Origin: JAAXHB01 sp965221635
Lineage (GTDB): Bacteria > Actinomycetota > Acidimicrobiia > Acidimicrobiales > Aldehydirespiratoraceae
Length of the DNA stretch: 64,000 nt
Assembly: GCA_965221635.1 (NCBI GenBank)
Contig: OZ244902.1
Span: forward strand, 62,001-126,000
Direction of reading: 5' to 3'
Both the position numbers and the translations under genes were made by a program. Within the stretch, counting starts at the first letter, position 1. Each line of letters begins with the position of its first letter. Positions 25,422 through 34,221 of this stretch are shown one piece after another. The notes under the pieces are model-generated. The model searched no databases, had not been told where the DNA came from, and saw only the letters and a program-made list of their open reading frames with translations.

Positions 25422-28313
25422 TCACACCACCAGGGTGACTATTCGGCCTGGCACGTAGATCTGTTTGCGAAGCGTTTTGCCCTCGAGGTGCGCCGCCACG
25501 TTTGGCTCCGCTGTGGCCGCGGCGATCACCTCGGATTCCGACGCGGAGGAAGCCACGGTGATGCGGCCCCTCACCTTGCCGTTCACCTGCACGGGCACCA
25601 CCACGGTGTCCGCGGCAAGAAGTGACGGATCCGCCTCGGGGAACTCGGCGACGGTCACAGAGCCGTCATGACCAAGCCGCTGCCACAACTCCTCGGCGAA
25701 GTGGGGCGCCAGCGGGGCGATCATCCGCACCAGCGCGTCGGCCACCTCTCGTGGCGTTCGACCGCCACGGCGGGTGATCTCGTTGTTCAGTTCGGTGAGC
25801 TTGGCGATGGCCGTGTTGAAGCGCATCGCCTCCATGTCGGCACGCACCCCGTCGATGGTGCCGTGCAACAGCGCCGCCAACTCGGGATCCGGCTGCTCGT
25901 CGCTCACTAGCAGCTCGCCGGTTTGTTCGTCCACAACGTTGCGCCACACCCGTTGCAACATCCGTTGCGAACCCACAACCGAGCGGGTCTCCCAGGGCCT
26001 GTCCTGGTCGATCGGGCCCATCGACATCTCATAGAGACGCAGCGTGTCCGCACCGTAGGAGGCGTAAATGTCGTCGGGGGTCACCGAGTTCTTCAACGAC
26101 TTGCCCATCTTGCCGAACTGACGGGTGACCGGAGCGCCCTCATGCACAAAGCCCTCTGCCGCCGAGCCTGTCACCTCGGTGGCCTCCACGTACACGCCGC
26201 GTTCGTCCTGATAGGCGGCGGCCAGGATGTAACCCTGGTTCACAAGGCGCTTGAACGGCTCGGGCCCCGATACGTGACCCAGGTCAAAAAGCACCTTGTG
26301 CCAAAAGCGTGCGTACAACAAGTGCAGCACAGCGTGCTCCACGCCCCCCACGTACAGGTCGACACCCCCCACACCGCCCACGTTGGGGTCGGCCATCCAG
26401 TACCGCTCCACTTCGGGATCCACCATGGCGTGATCGTTGGCGGGGTCGAGGTATCGCAGGTAGTACCAGCACGACCCCGCCCACTGCGGCATCGTGTTGA
26501 GCTCACGGCGGTAACCGCGAGGCCCGGCGCCGTCGAGGTCGAGCGTGACCTCGCTCCAGCCCTCCACCCGGCCAAGCGGCGGCTCCGGATCCGAATCAGG
26601 GTCAAGGGCACGCGGCGCCCAGTCCACCAGATCGGGCAGCTCCACCGGCAACAAGTCCTCGGGCAGCGCCACCGGCAGGTCGTGCTCGTCAAAAACCACC
26701 GGGAACGGCTCACCCCAATAGCGCTGACGGCTGAACAGCCAGTCGCGCATCTTGTAGGTGACCTCCGCCGCGCCGTGCCCGTTGCTTTCGAGCCAGTCCA
26801 CGATCTCATCGAACGCAGCTTCGTTGGTGAGCCCGTCGAGAAAGTCCGAGTTGATCGTGGGCCCCTCGCCCGTGTACGCCTCGCCGGCGGGGTGATCGGG
26901 CGGGGGTTGCACCGTGCGGATGATCGGCAGACCGAACCGCTCCGCGAACTCCCAGTCGCGCTGGTCTTCGCCGGGCACGGCCATCACCGCGCCAGTGCCG
27001 TATCCCATCAGCACGTAGTCGGCGATGAACACCGGCACCCGGCTGTTGTTCACCGGCACCACCGCGTCGGCGCCCAGGTACACGCCTGTCTTCTCGTCGC
27101 GGTTGTGGCGTTCGTCGTCGGTGAGCGCCTCCACACGGGCGCGATAAGCGGCCACCGCCTCGGCAGGTGTTGCCGCGCCCCCAGTCCAGGAAGGATTGGT
27201 TCCCTCGGGCCAGCCATCCGCGGTGAGTTCGTCCACCAGGGGATGCTCGGGCGCGAGCACCATGTAAGTGGTGCCGAACACGGTGTCGGGGCGGGTGGTG
27301 AACACCTCGATCACCGGCCCCCCGTCGCCATCGGAGCCGCCGGAGCCATCGTCGGAGCCGTCGGTGGGGGCCCTGTCAGCCTCGCCGCCCGCCACGCCCG
27401 CAACCGGAAACGAGATCCTTGCGCCGCTTGAGCGGCCGATCCAGTTGCGTTGCATCGTCTTGATCGAATCGGACCAGTCGAGAAGGTCTAGGTCCTCCAA
27501 CAGGCGGTCGGCGTAGGCGGTGATGCGCAGCATCCACTGACGCAACGGGCGGCGGAACACTTCGTGATTGCCGCGCTCGGAACGTCCCTGAGCGGTGACC
27601 TCCTCGTTGGCGAGCACCGTTCCCAACGCGGGGCACCAGTTCACCGGGGCGTCGTCCACGTAAGCGAGGCGGTGATCGTTCACGATCCGGGCCCGTTCCG
27701 GCTCGCTCAACTCACTCCAGGCCACACCACCGGGCGCAACCCGGGCGCCGGTCTCGTACTGGTCAACCAGTTCGGCGATCGGGCGAGCGCGGTTGGTTTC
27801 GGGATCGAACCACGAGTTGAAGATCTGAAGGAAGATCCACTGCGTCCACCGGTAGTAGGACACGTCGGTGGTGGCGAACACCCGCCGGTCGTCGTGACCC
27901 AGGCCAAGGCGCGCCAGCTGGCGGCTCATGTTGGCAATGTTGGCGTCGGTGTTCTCCCTGGGGTGCTGACCGGTTTGGCGGGCGTGCTCCTCGGCGGGCA
28001 GCCCGAACGAGTCGAAGCCCATGGTGTGCAACACGTTGAACCCGCTCATGCGCTTGAACCGGGCGTAAGTGTCGGTGGCGATGTACCCGAGCGGGTGACC
28101 CACATGCAGGCCCGAACCCGACGGGTAGGGGAACATGTCCATGATGAACAACTTCGGCCGCCCCGCCGCGGGGTTGTGGGGATCGGCCAGCGACCCGCAA
28201 GGGTTGGGCGCGTGGTAGGCGCCGTTTTCGCGCCATTGCTGTTGGCGGCTGGTCTCGATCTGCGAGGCGAGTGCAGCGGTGTAGCGGAAAGGCGGGCTGT
28301 CGGTTTCGGGCAT
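25422..28313 (-). CDS. leuS: Leucyl-tRNA synthetase
   Basis: 963 residues from the ATG at 28313; a TTG three codons earlier is less likely. Class I signature as HVGHP (residues 70-74) after FPYPSGSGL, and the lysine motif as KMGKS in FGKMGKSLKNSVTPDD, the variant usual in actinobacterial LeuS. The editing domain region contains TTRPDTVFGTTYMVLAPEHP. A Gly/Asp-rich insertion lies before it (GGEADRAPTDGSDDGSGG region), longer than usual and probably a surface loop. The C-terminal anticodon-binding and tRNA-tail domains are complete to GRIVTLVV. Cytoplasmic, essential. Confidence 0.97.
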   Translation of the reverse strand: MPETDSPPFRYTAALASQIETSRQQQWRENGAYHAPNPCGSLADPHNPAAGRPKLFIMDMFPYPSGSGLHVGHPLGYIATDTYARFKRMSGFNVLHTMGFDSFGLPAEEHARQTGQHPRENTDANIANMSRQLARLGLGHDDRRVFATTDVSYYRWTQWIFLQIFNSWFDPETNRARPIAELVDQYETGARVAPGGVAWSELSEPERARIVNDHRLAYVDDAPVNWCPALGTVLANEEVTAQGRSERGNHEVFRRPLRQWMLRITAYADRLLEDLDLLDWSDSIKTMQRNWIGRSSGARISFPVAGVAGGEADRAPTDGSDDGSGGSDGDGGPVIEVFTTRPDTVFGTTYMVLAPEHPLVDELTADGWPEGTNPSWTGGAATPAEAVAAYRARVEALTDDERHNRDEKTGVYLGADAVVPVNNSRVPVFIADYVLMGYGTGAVMAVPGEDQRDWEFAERFGLPIIRTVQPPPDHPAGEAYTGEGPTINSDFLDGLTNEAAFDEIVDWLESNGHGAAEVTYKMRDWLFSRQRYWGEPFPVVFDEHDLPVALPEDLLPVELPDLVDWAPRALDPDSDPEPPLGRVEGWSEVTLDLDGAGPRGYRRELNTMPQWAGSCWYYLRYLDPANDHAMVDPEVERYWMADPNVGGVGGVDLYVGGVEHAVLHLLYARFWHKVLFDLGHVSGPEPFKRLVNQGYILAAAYQDERGVYVEATEVTGSAAEGFVHEGAPVTRQFGKMGKSLKNSVTPDDIYASYGADTLRLYEMSMGPIDQDRPWETRSVVGSQRMLQRVWRNVVDEQTGELLVSDEQPDPELAALLHGTIDGVRADMEAMRFNTAIAKLTELNNEITRRGGRTPREVADALVRMIAPLAPHFAEELWQRLGHDGSVTVAEFPEADPSLLAADTVVVPVQVNGKVRGRITVASSASESEVIAAATAEPNVAAHLEGKTLRKQIYVPGRIVTLVV

Positions 28314-28605
28314 GGCGCACAAGGCTAGGAGCCCACAACCGAACCGATTTCACCCACCGACGCCTGCCACAAAGCCGGCCTCAGGCGCGCCGCCGCAACA
28401 GCGCAGGCGCCACGCCACCGGCGCGCCCCAAGCCGAGCCACGACCCCCGTCAGGCGCTGAGAATCTCGGCCCGTTTGAGGGCCGTGCGCATGGGGCTGCG
28501 CCGCACATTTCAGGGCCCCGGCACGGCCTTGCGCGCACCCAAGATTTTCCTTGCCGGCAGGCCGGAAATTTGCCTTGCGCGCGGGTGTCACAGTGCTACA
28601 GTTCC
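28314..28605. other. Intergenic region between leuS and the corrinoid cluster
   Basis: Divergent promoter region between leuS (minus) and the corrinoid protein gene (plus). No gene seen. A G/C-rich hairpin-capable word CCTTGCCGGCAGGCCGG lies near 28550. The operator-like inverted repeats are given separately. Confidence 0.5.
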
Positions 28606-28640
28606 GTTCCACATCGTGGGACAGGTCCACAATGCGGAAC
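28606..28640 (+). promoter_or_regulatory. Double inverted-repeat operator before the corrinoid cluster
   Basis: Two imperfect palindromes, GTTCCACATCGTGGGAC and GTCCACAATGCGGAAC, are separated by AG and are also inverted copies of each other, so the whole 35 bp is a large dyad. Each half has the form TTCC-N7-GGRA, resembling IclR-family operators. It ends 18 bp before the start codon and 4 bp before the Shine-Dalgarno GGAGGG, a position suited to repression. No regulator gene is in the window; the regulator family is inference. Confidence 0.6.
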
Positions 28641-28658
28641 AAGCGGAGGGCTTGCGGC

Positions 28659-29417
28659 ATGACCGACACCCAGTCTGCGCACCTTGACGACGATCTCAAC
28701 GCCTCCGGCGACGACGTCGGGGAGGACTTCGAGGAAGACGACCTGGACTTGTCGTCACTCGATGACGACGAACTCACCGCCCAGATGCACGACGATCTTT
28801 ACGACGGCCTTGCCGACGAGATCGCCGAGGGCACCAACATCTTGCTGGCGCGGGGTTGGGCAGCCGACAAGGTGCTCAATGACGCCCTCGTGGAGGGGAT
28901 GCGCATCGTCGGGATCGACTTCCGGGACGGCATCCTGTTCGTGCCCGAGGTGCTGCTCGCCGCCAACGCCATGAAGGCCGGCATGGCCATCCTGCGGCCC
29001 TTGCTGGCCGAGACCGGCGCCGAGCCGATCGGCACCGTGGTGATCGGCACGGTGAAGGGCGACATTCACGACATCGGCAAGAACCTTGTGGCGATGATGC
29101 TCGAAGGCGCCGGCTTCGAGGTGTTCGACCTTGGCATCAACACCGACGCCGACGAGTTCCTCGCCGCCCTCGACGAGCACAAACCCGACATTCTGGGAAT
29201 GTCGGCGTTGTTGACCACCACCATGCCCTACATGAAGGTGGTGATCGACACCCTCGTGGAGAAGGGCAAACGCGACGAGTACATCATCTTGGTGGGTGGC
29301 GCCCCCCTCAACGAGGAGTTCGGCGCCGCGATTGGCGCCGACGCGTACTGCCGCGACGCGGCCGTGGCTTCCGAAACGGCCAAGACGCTGGTGGCCGAAC
29401 GCCGCCAAGCGGCTTAG
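28659..29417 (+). CDS. Corrinoid (B12-binding) methyltransferase protein, MttC/MtbC-like
   Basis: 252 residues from the ATG at 28659, with GGAGGG 8 nt upstream. The first about 45 residues are extremely acidic (Asp/Glu) and not part of the family core. The cap helical domain (about 46-120) is followed by the Rossmann cobalamin domain with D135-I-H137-D-I-G140 (His137 as lower cobalt ligand), S182-A-L and GGAPL near 213. Such proteins carry a methyl group from an MttB-type enzyme to tetrahydrofolate or CoM. Here the partners are encoded just downstream: MTHF-type methyltransferase, RACo-like activator and MttB. First gene of the cluster, behind an operator-like dyad. Confidence 0.92.
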   Translation: MTDTQSAHLDDDLNASGDDVGEDFEEDDLDLSSLDDDELTAQMHDDLYDGLADEIAEGTNILLARGWAADKVLNDALVEGMRIVGIDFRDGILFVPEVLLAANAMKAGMAILRPLLAETGAEPIGTVVIGTVKGDIHDIGKNLVAMMLEGAGFEVFDLGINTDADEFLAALDEHKPDILGMSALLTTTMPYMKVVIDTLVEKGKRDEYIILVGGAPLNEEFGAAIGADAYCRDAAVASETAKTLVAERRQAA

Positions 29418-29540
29418 CCGTACGCCTAGGCCTGGTGCCCGACTCACCGGCGCCGGCGACATGACCCAACAGCGCAACGGCGACATGCGCAGCCCGGGGC
29501 CCGGTGCTGCGAGCCACGGCGCGGCGGCAACCCTCGGCTG

Positions 29541-30248
29541 ATGTCCTCAGGGGCCGACTCGCAGCTGGGTGCGGGTGCGCCCAGGGTGTTGATGATCGCC
29601 TGCGGGGCGCTGGCTCGCGAACTGGCCGAGATCACCAGGGGCATTGGCGCGGTCACCGTGGAGTGCCTGCCCGCGAAGCTGCACAATCGACCCGAGCAGA
29701 TCCCCGACGCGGTGCGCCGACGAGTGCGAGCCGCCAAAGCCCGCCGCAGCGACGACGGGCGTCGGCAGTTCGACACGATCCTGGTGGGTTACATGGACTG
29801 CGGCACTGGTGGGCTGCTCGACCGGGTGTGCGAACAGGAACAAGTGCAACGCCTGCCGGGGGCGCACTGCTACGAGCTGTACGCCGGCAGCGAGCGGTTC
29901 TTCGAATGGCACAACGCCGAGCCGGGCACCTTCTATCTCACCGATTACATGGTGAGACATTTCGAGCGGATCGTGATGGACGGTCTGGGCATCAACGCTC
30001 ATCCCGAACTGGCCGACATGTACTTCGGGAACTACACCAGGGCGATTCACCTCGCCCAGACCGACGACGCCGAGCTGGCCCGCCGCGCCGAGCAGGCAGC
30101 GGCCCGGCTGGGGCTTCGGTTCGAGCGGATTGTGACGGGCTGCGACGGGCTGGCCGCACACGTGGTGAGCCTGGCCGCACCGACCCGCCGATCCGCGCGC
30201 AGCGACAGCGGCAGCGGCAGCGGCATCGGCGACCTGGAGGCCGCTTGA
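29541..30248 (+). CDS. DUF1638 protein of corrinoid/MttB cluster
   Basis: 235 residues from the ATG at 29541. Core features are LMIACGALARELAEI, ECLPAKLHNRPEQIPDAV, TILVGYMDCGTGGLLD, GAHCYELYAGSERFFEW and PGTFYLTDYMVRHFE, the DUF1638 pattern. Proteins of this type regularly accompany MttB-like methyltransferases and corrinoid proteins, and no reaction is established as far as I know. Conserved Cys and His in CGTGG, HCYELY and GCDG could bind metal. The C-terminal tail is Ser/Gly/Arg-rich. Its TGA overlaps the next ATG by one base (TGATG), so translation is likely coupled. Confidence 0.85.
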   Translation: MSSGADSQLGAGAPRVLMIACGALARELAEITRGIGAVTVECLPAKLHNRPEQIPDAVRRRVRAAKARRSDDGRRQFDTILVGYMDCGTGGLLDRVCEQEQVQRLPGAHCYELYAGSERFFEWHNAEPGTFYLTDYMVRHFERIVMDGLGINAHPELADMYFGNYTRAIHLAQTDDAELARRAEQAAARLGLRFERIVTGCDGLAAHVVSLAAPTRRSARSDSGSGSGIGDLEAA

Positions 30249-30868
30249 TGGAAACGACCGACAACCAGGACGCGTCGCCGGAAACCTCGGATGGGCCACC
30301 AACGGCTTCACGTCGCCGGCCACCGCCGTTCGCGGCGCAAACCAAACACAGCGGCACGGCACGACAGGGACGCCCGGGTGGTCGCGGTCGTCGCAGAAGC
30401 AGCGGCAACAACCTGGTGGTGATCTCGTGGCGGGACATTCCGGCCCAGGTGAACGCGGGATCCGGCGCCACCCGTGTGCAGCGAATACTCCCCAGGCGCT
30501 TCCAGAAGGCCATCGACCAGGCCGCGATGGTTGCAGGCAAGACCCAGGCCTCGCAGTACGTGGCCGAATGGCGCCGCAACGCCACTCCCGCCCCGGGAGA
30601 CGACCCCGAAGCCGCCGCGCTCACAGCCGCCGCCGACCTCGAGGATGCCTTCCCGATGACACGCCTCATGCGTTTCGTACACACCGGCGGCTGGGATCCC
30701 GACCGCCCCGACCTCGCGGAACTCACGAGCGCCGATTCGCAGGCGCAACCCGAGACCGACCCACCGCAGCCCAACGCCGCCGAGACCGACGCAGCGCAGT
30801 CGGAACCACCTCAGTCAGACGCGCCCGAGACCCGCGCAGCCGAGGCGCAAGCCCCGACCCGTTCCTAG
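30248..30868 (+). CDS. 'Virulence factor' domain protein of corrinoid cluster
   Basis: 206 residues from the ATG overlapping the previous stop. Disordered basic N-terminus (1-58, Arg/Pro/Gly-rich) and disordered acidic Gln/Pro/Glu tail (about 165-206). The core NNLVVISWRDIPAQVNAG, RRFQKAIDQAAM, ASQYVAEWRR and ALTAAADLEDAFP matches the small domain named 'virulence factor' (PF13769 type). Despite its name this domain is commonly found between DUF1638 and methyltetrahydrofolate methyltransferase genes in MttB clusters. A role in assembly or activation of the corrinoid system is inference. Confidence 0.75.
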   Translation: METTDNQDASPETSDGPPTASRRRPPPFAAQTKHSGTARQGRPGGRGRRRSSGNNLVVISWRDIPAQVNAGSGATRVQRILPRRFQKAIDQAAMVAGKTQASQYVAEWRRNATPAPGDDPEAAALTAAADLEDAFPMTRLMRFVHTGGWDPDRPDLAELTSADSQAQPETDPPQPNAAETDAAQSEPPQSDAPETRAAEAQAPTRS

Positions 30869-30954
30869 GCCGCCCGGTCGGCGTCAAGGCGTGACATCGG
30901 GTCACGCCGTGTGACAAGACCCAGCGGCCCCACACCCACCAGGAGACCACACCC

Positions 30955-31851
30955 ATGACCGACACGGTGCTCAGTTCCGCCACCAAGGAAGTGGTGATCG
31001 GATTCGACCGGCCCTTCGTGATGATCGGCGAGCGGATCAACCCCACCGGACGCAAGCTGCTCGCCGAGGAGATGCGCAACGGCGACCTGAGCCGGGTGGA
31101 GGCCGACGCCCTGGCCCAGGTGGCCGCAGGGGCGCACATGCTCGACGTGAACGCCGGCATCCCCCTCGCGGATGAGCCCGCACTGTTGACCCAGGCGGTG
31201 AAGCTGGTGCAACAGGTGACCGACGCGCCCCTGTCGATCGATTCGTCGATCATCGAAGCGCTCGAATCAGCCATAGCCGTGTACCAGGGGAAGCCGCTGA
31301 TCAATTCCGTGACCGGTGAGGAAGAGGTGATGGAACGGGTGCTGCCGCTGGCCGCCCGCTACGGAGCCGCAGTTGTGGCAATTTGCAACGACGAGACGGG
31401 GATCAGCGAAGACCCCGATGTGCGTTTCGAGGTGGCACGCCGGATCGTGCAACGCGCCGCGGATCATGGCATCAGCCACGCCGATGTGGTTGTGGATCCG
31501 CTGGTCATGCCCATCGGCGCGATGGGAACCGCCGGCCGCCAGGTGTTCCAACTGGTGCGGCGGCTGCGCGACGAACTGCGAGTGAACACCACCTGCGGAG
31601 CGTCGAATGTGAGCTTCGGCCTGCCGGCACGTCACACGATCATCGGCACGTTCCTGTCGATGGCGATCACCAGCGGCCTCACCTCGGCGATCATGAACCC
31701 GATGCACGCCGAGGTGAAGCACTCGGTGATGGCCGCAAACGTGCTCGCAGGGCGAGACCGTGACTGCGCCGCATGGATAGCCGAGCACCGCGCCCCCGGT
31801 TCGTTGGGCGCTCGGGGAGCGCACCGCCCCCGCCGACGCCGCCGTCACTAG
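30955..31851 (+). CDS. Methyltetrahydrofolate:corrinoid methyltransferase-like protein
   Basis: 298 residues from the ATG at 30955, with AGGAG upstream. Pterin-binding TIM barrel: MIGERINPTGRK (pterin signature), AGAHMLDVNAGIP, PLSIDSSIIEALE, PLINSVTGEEE, NTTCGASNVSFGLPAR. This is the fold of AcsE, MtvA and the MetH pterin domain, which exchange methyl between corrinoid protein and tetrahydrofolate. In this setting it most likely receives methyl from the corrinoid protein and makes 5-methyl-THF. The last 25 residues are Arg-rich and outside the fold. Lies 86 bp after the previous gene and 28 bp before the activator gene. Confidence 0.9.
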   Translation: MTDTVLSSATKEVVIGFDRPFVMIGERINPTGRKLLAEEMRNGDLSRVEADALAQVAAGAHMLDVNAGIPLADEPALLTQAVKLVQQVTDAPLSIDSSIIEALESAIAVYQGKPLINSVTGEEEVMERVLPLAARYGAAVVAICNDETGISEDPDVRFEVARRIVQRAADHGISHADVVVDPLVMPIGAMGTAGRQVFQLVRRLRDELRVNTTCGASNVSFGLPARHTIIGTFLSMAITSGLTSAIMNPMHAEVKHSVMAANVLAGRDRDCAAWIAEHRAPGSLGARGAHRPRRRRRH

Positions 31852-31879
31852 TCCAACGCAACCGCTTCAAGGCGAGGCC

Positions 31880-34036
31880 GTGAGCAGCCCGTCGGCGCAG
31901 CCGGGCCCCAATAACGCCGCGCCCGGCGCAGCCTCGAAGCACTCCGTGGTGTTCACACCGTCGGGGATCAAAGTGGAGGTGGATCCCCCAAACGACAGCA
32001 GCGTTGAGGGGGTGACGGTGCTCGACGCGGCGCGTGCCGGGGGCGTCGACCTGGATTCGGTGTGCGGCGGGCGGGGCCTGTGCGGGCGCTGCCAGGTGAC
32101 CATGGTGGAGGGTGAGTTCGCCAAGTGGGGTGTGGCCGGCCATCCTGATGCGCTGTCCCCGCCGGGGCCGTCCGAGCTCGAGTACCGGGGTCGGCGCCCA
32201 CTGATGGTTGGCGCCCGTCTCGGCTGTCAGGCGCGGATTCTTGGTGACGTGGTGATCGACGTTCCTGCGGCAAGCCAGGTTCACAGGCCCGTGGTGCGCA
32301 AGACCATCGACCAAGCCGCGGCGAGCGACCTGGAAGGACTTGCGCTTGATCCGCTGGTGACGTTGCATTACGTGGAGGTGCCCGCCGCGGTGCTCGGTGA
32401 CGAAACCGCCGACCTTGAACGACTCACCGCCGCTCTGGAGGCCCAGTGGGGCCTGACAGGCCTCGACTTCGGTGTGGACGTGATCGCCTCGCTCACACCG
32501 GCGCTCGCCACCGGCGGCGGCGGGGTGACGGTGGTGGCCCATGACCGGCGGCGGGTGCTGGCCGTGCGCGCCGGTTACTCCGACGCCGCTTACGGCGTGG
32601 CGGTGGACGTGGGATCCACAACCCTCGCCGGGTACCTGGTGGATTTGGGCACCGGCGAGATTGTGGCCACCGCGGGCCGCATGAACCCTCAGATCCGCTT
32701 CGGGGAGGATCTGATGAGCCGGGTGTCCTACGTGATGATGAACCCCGGCGGCGAGGCACAACTCACTGCTGCGGTTCGCACCGCGATCAACGACCTGGTG
32801 GGCGAACTTTGCGAATCGTGTGACACGCCCCGTGATTTCGTTCACGACCTGGTGGTGGTGGGCAATCCGATCATGCACCACCTGGTGCTCGGCATCGACC
32901 CCACACCGCTGGGAACCGCGCCCTTCACCCTTGCGGTGAGCGGCGGCGTGCGCGGCCGAGCAGGCGACATCGACGTGGCGCTGCCTCACGGCGCGCTGTA
33001 CGCGGGGCCTTGCATCGCCGGTCACGTGGGCGCGGACGCCGCGGCGGCCACCTTGGCGGAGGGCCCGCACCGCGCCGATCAGCCGGTGCTGGTGGTGGAC
33101 GTGGGCACCAACGCCGAGATCGTGCTCGGCGACACCGGCGGGGTGCTCGCAGCGTCAAGCCCGACCGGGCCGGCGTTCGAGGGGGCGCAGATCAGTTGCG
33201 GGGTGCGCGCCACCGCCGGTGCGGTGGAGTCCGTGCGAATCGACCGGCACACGTGGGCGCCGAGGTTCAAGGTGATCGGCTGCGACTTGTGGTCCGACGA
33301 TCCGGGGTTCGCTGCGGAGCTGGCCCGTGCCGGTTTGGAGGTGTCGGGGCTTTGCGGTTCGGGGATCATCGACGCGATCGCCGAGATGTTCCTGGCGGGT
33401 GTGGTCGACCGCAACGGCGTGATCGCCGGCCACGACACGGCGGGGGATCCGGGGCGCGCGGCGAGGCTGGTTCGCGACGGTCGCACGTTCAGTTACGTGA
33501 TCCAAACCGAGCCGATTTTGCTGTCGATCACCCAGAACGACGTGCGTGCCATCCAGCTGGCCAAGGCGGCCCTGCGAGCGGGTATCGACCTGCTGCGCGA
33601 ACACGCCGGAATCGACACGATTGGCGACATTCGCCTCGCCGGGGCCTTCGGCGCGCACATCGACCCGCTGCGGGCAATGGTGCTCGGATTGGTGCCCGAC
33701 GCGCCCGACGGTGCTGTGCGCGCGGTTGGCAACTCGTCTGGGGTGGGGGCGGTTCGGATGCTGGTGTCGAAGCGTCAGCGCAACGAGATCGAAACCACCG
33801 TTGAGGCGATCACCAAGGTTGAGACCGCCGTTGAGCCACGCTTCCAGGAGTTGTTCGTGGCAGCGATGGCGTTCCCCCACAACACCGCTGCCACCCCGCA
33901 CCTCGCCGCGCAAGTGGACCTGCCCGGCGCGACAGCGGTTGCGGGTTCAGGTTCCGATGCGGAGGCGCACACGTCTCGGCAGGCCCGCCGCCGACGCCGG
34001 ACGCGAGGCGCGGCCGAAGGCGCCCAACCTCGCTAA
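31880..34036 (+). CDS. RACo-like reductive activator of corrinoid protein (2Fe-2S + ASKHA)
   Basis: 718 residues from a GTG. N-terminal ferredoxin domain with Cys62, Cys68, Cys71 and Cys116 in VCGGRGLCGRC and GARLGCQA. Then a linker domain and an ASKHA ATPase-like core: YGVAVDVGSTTLAGYLVDL, VVVGNPIMHHLVLGIDP, LVVDVGTNAEIVLGD, SCGVRATAGAVE and ALRAGIDLLREHAGI. RACo proteins spend ATP to reduce inactive Co(II) corrinoid to Co(I), needed to restart the methyl cycle. The C-terminal 60 residues are Ala/Arg-rich. Position between the THF methyltransferase and MttB fits this role. Confidence 0.92.
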   Translation: MSSPSAQPGPNNAAPGAASKHSVVFTPSGIKVEVDPPNDSSVEGVTVLDAARAGGVDLDSVCGGRGLCGRCQVTMVEGEFAKWGVAGHPDALSPPGPSELEYRGRRPLMVGARLGCQARILGDVVIDVPAASQVHRPVVRKTIDQAAASDLEGLALDPLVTLHYVEVPAAVLGDETADLERLTAALEAQWGLTGLDFGVDVIASLTPALATGGGGVTVVAHDRRRVLAVRAGYSDAAYGVAVDVGSTTLAGYLVDLGTGEIVATAGRMNPQIRFGEDLMSRVSYVMMNPGGEAQLTAAVRTAINDLVGELCESCDTPRDFVHDLVVVGNPIMHHLVLGIDPTPLGTAPFTLAVSGGVRGRAGDIDVALPHGALYAGPCIAGHVGADAAAATLAEGPHRADQPVLVVDVGTNAEIVLGDTGGVLAASSPTGPAFEGAQISCGVRATAGAVESVRIDRHTWAPRFKVIGCDLWSDDPGFAAELARAGLEVSGLCGSGIIDAIAEMFLAGVVDRNGVIAGHDTAGDPGRAARLVRDGRTFSYVIQTEPILLSITQNDVRAIQLAKAALRAGIDLLREHAGIDTIGDIRLAGAFGAHIDPLRAMVLGLVPDAPDGAVRAVGNSSGVGAVRMLVSKRQRNEIETTVEAITKVETAVEPRFQELFVAAMAFPHNTAATPHLAAQVDLPGATAVAGSGSDAEAHTSRQARRRRRTRGAAEGAQPR

Positions 34037-34221
34037 GCATTGGTGGTTGGGCGGTTTTGGTGTTGCGCCGCATCGCTGGCGTTGTCCGTTGCGGCGCCCA
34101 TCACAAGAGGGGGACACCGTGGCGTGGCCGTAAGGTGGATGACCGGCCCGAAAGTGACCCCCGCCAGTGAGCCGTGGCTGAGTGGCCCGACAATGAGGAA
34201 CCCCGACATGAGTGACCCTGC

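Noticed and set aside
29504..30247. 5' extension of the 'virulence factor' frame
   Set aside because: Runs out of frame through the DUF1638 gene; the ATG at 30248 overlapping the DUF1638 stop is the natural start.
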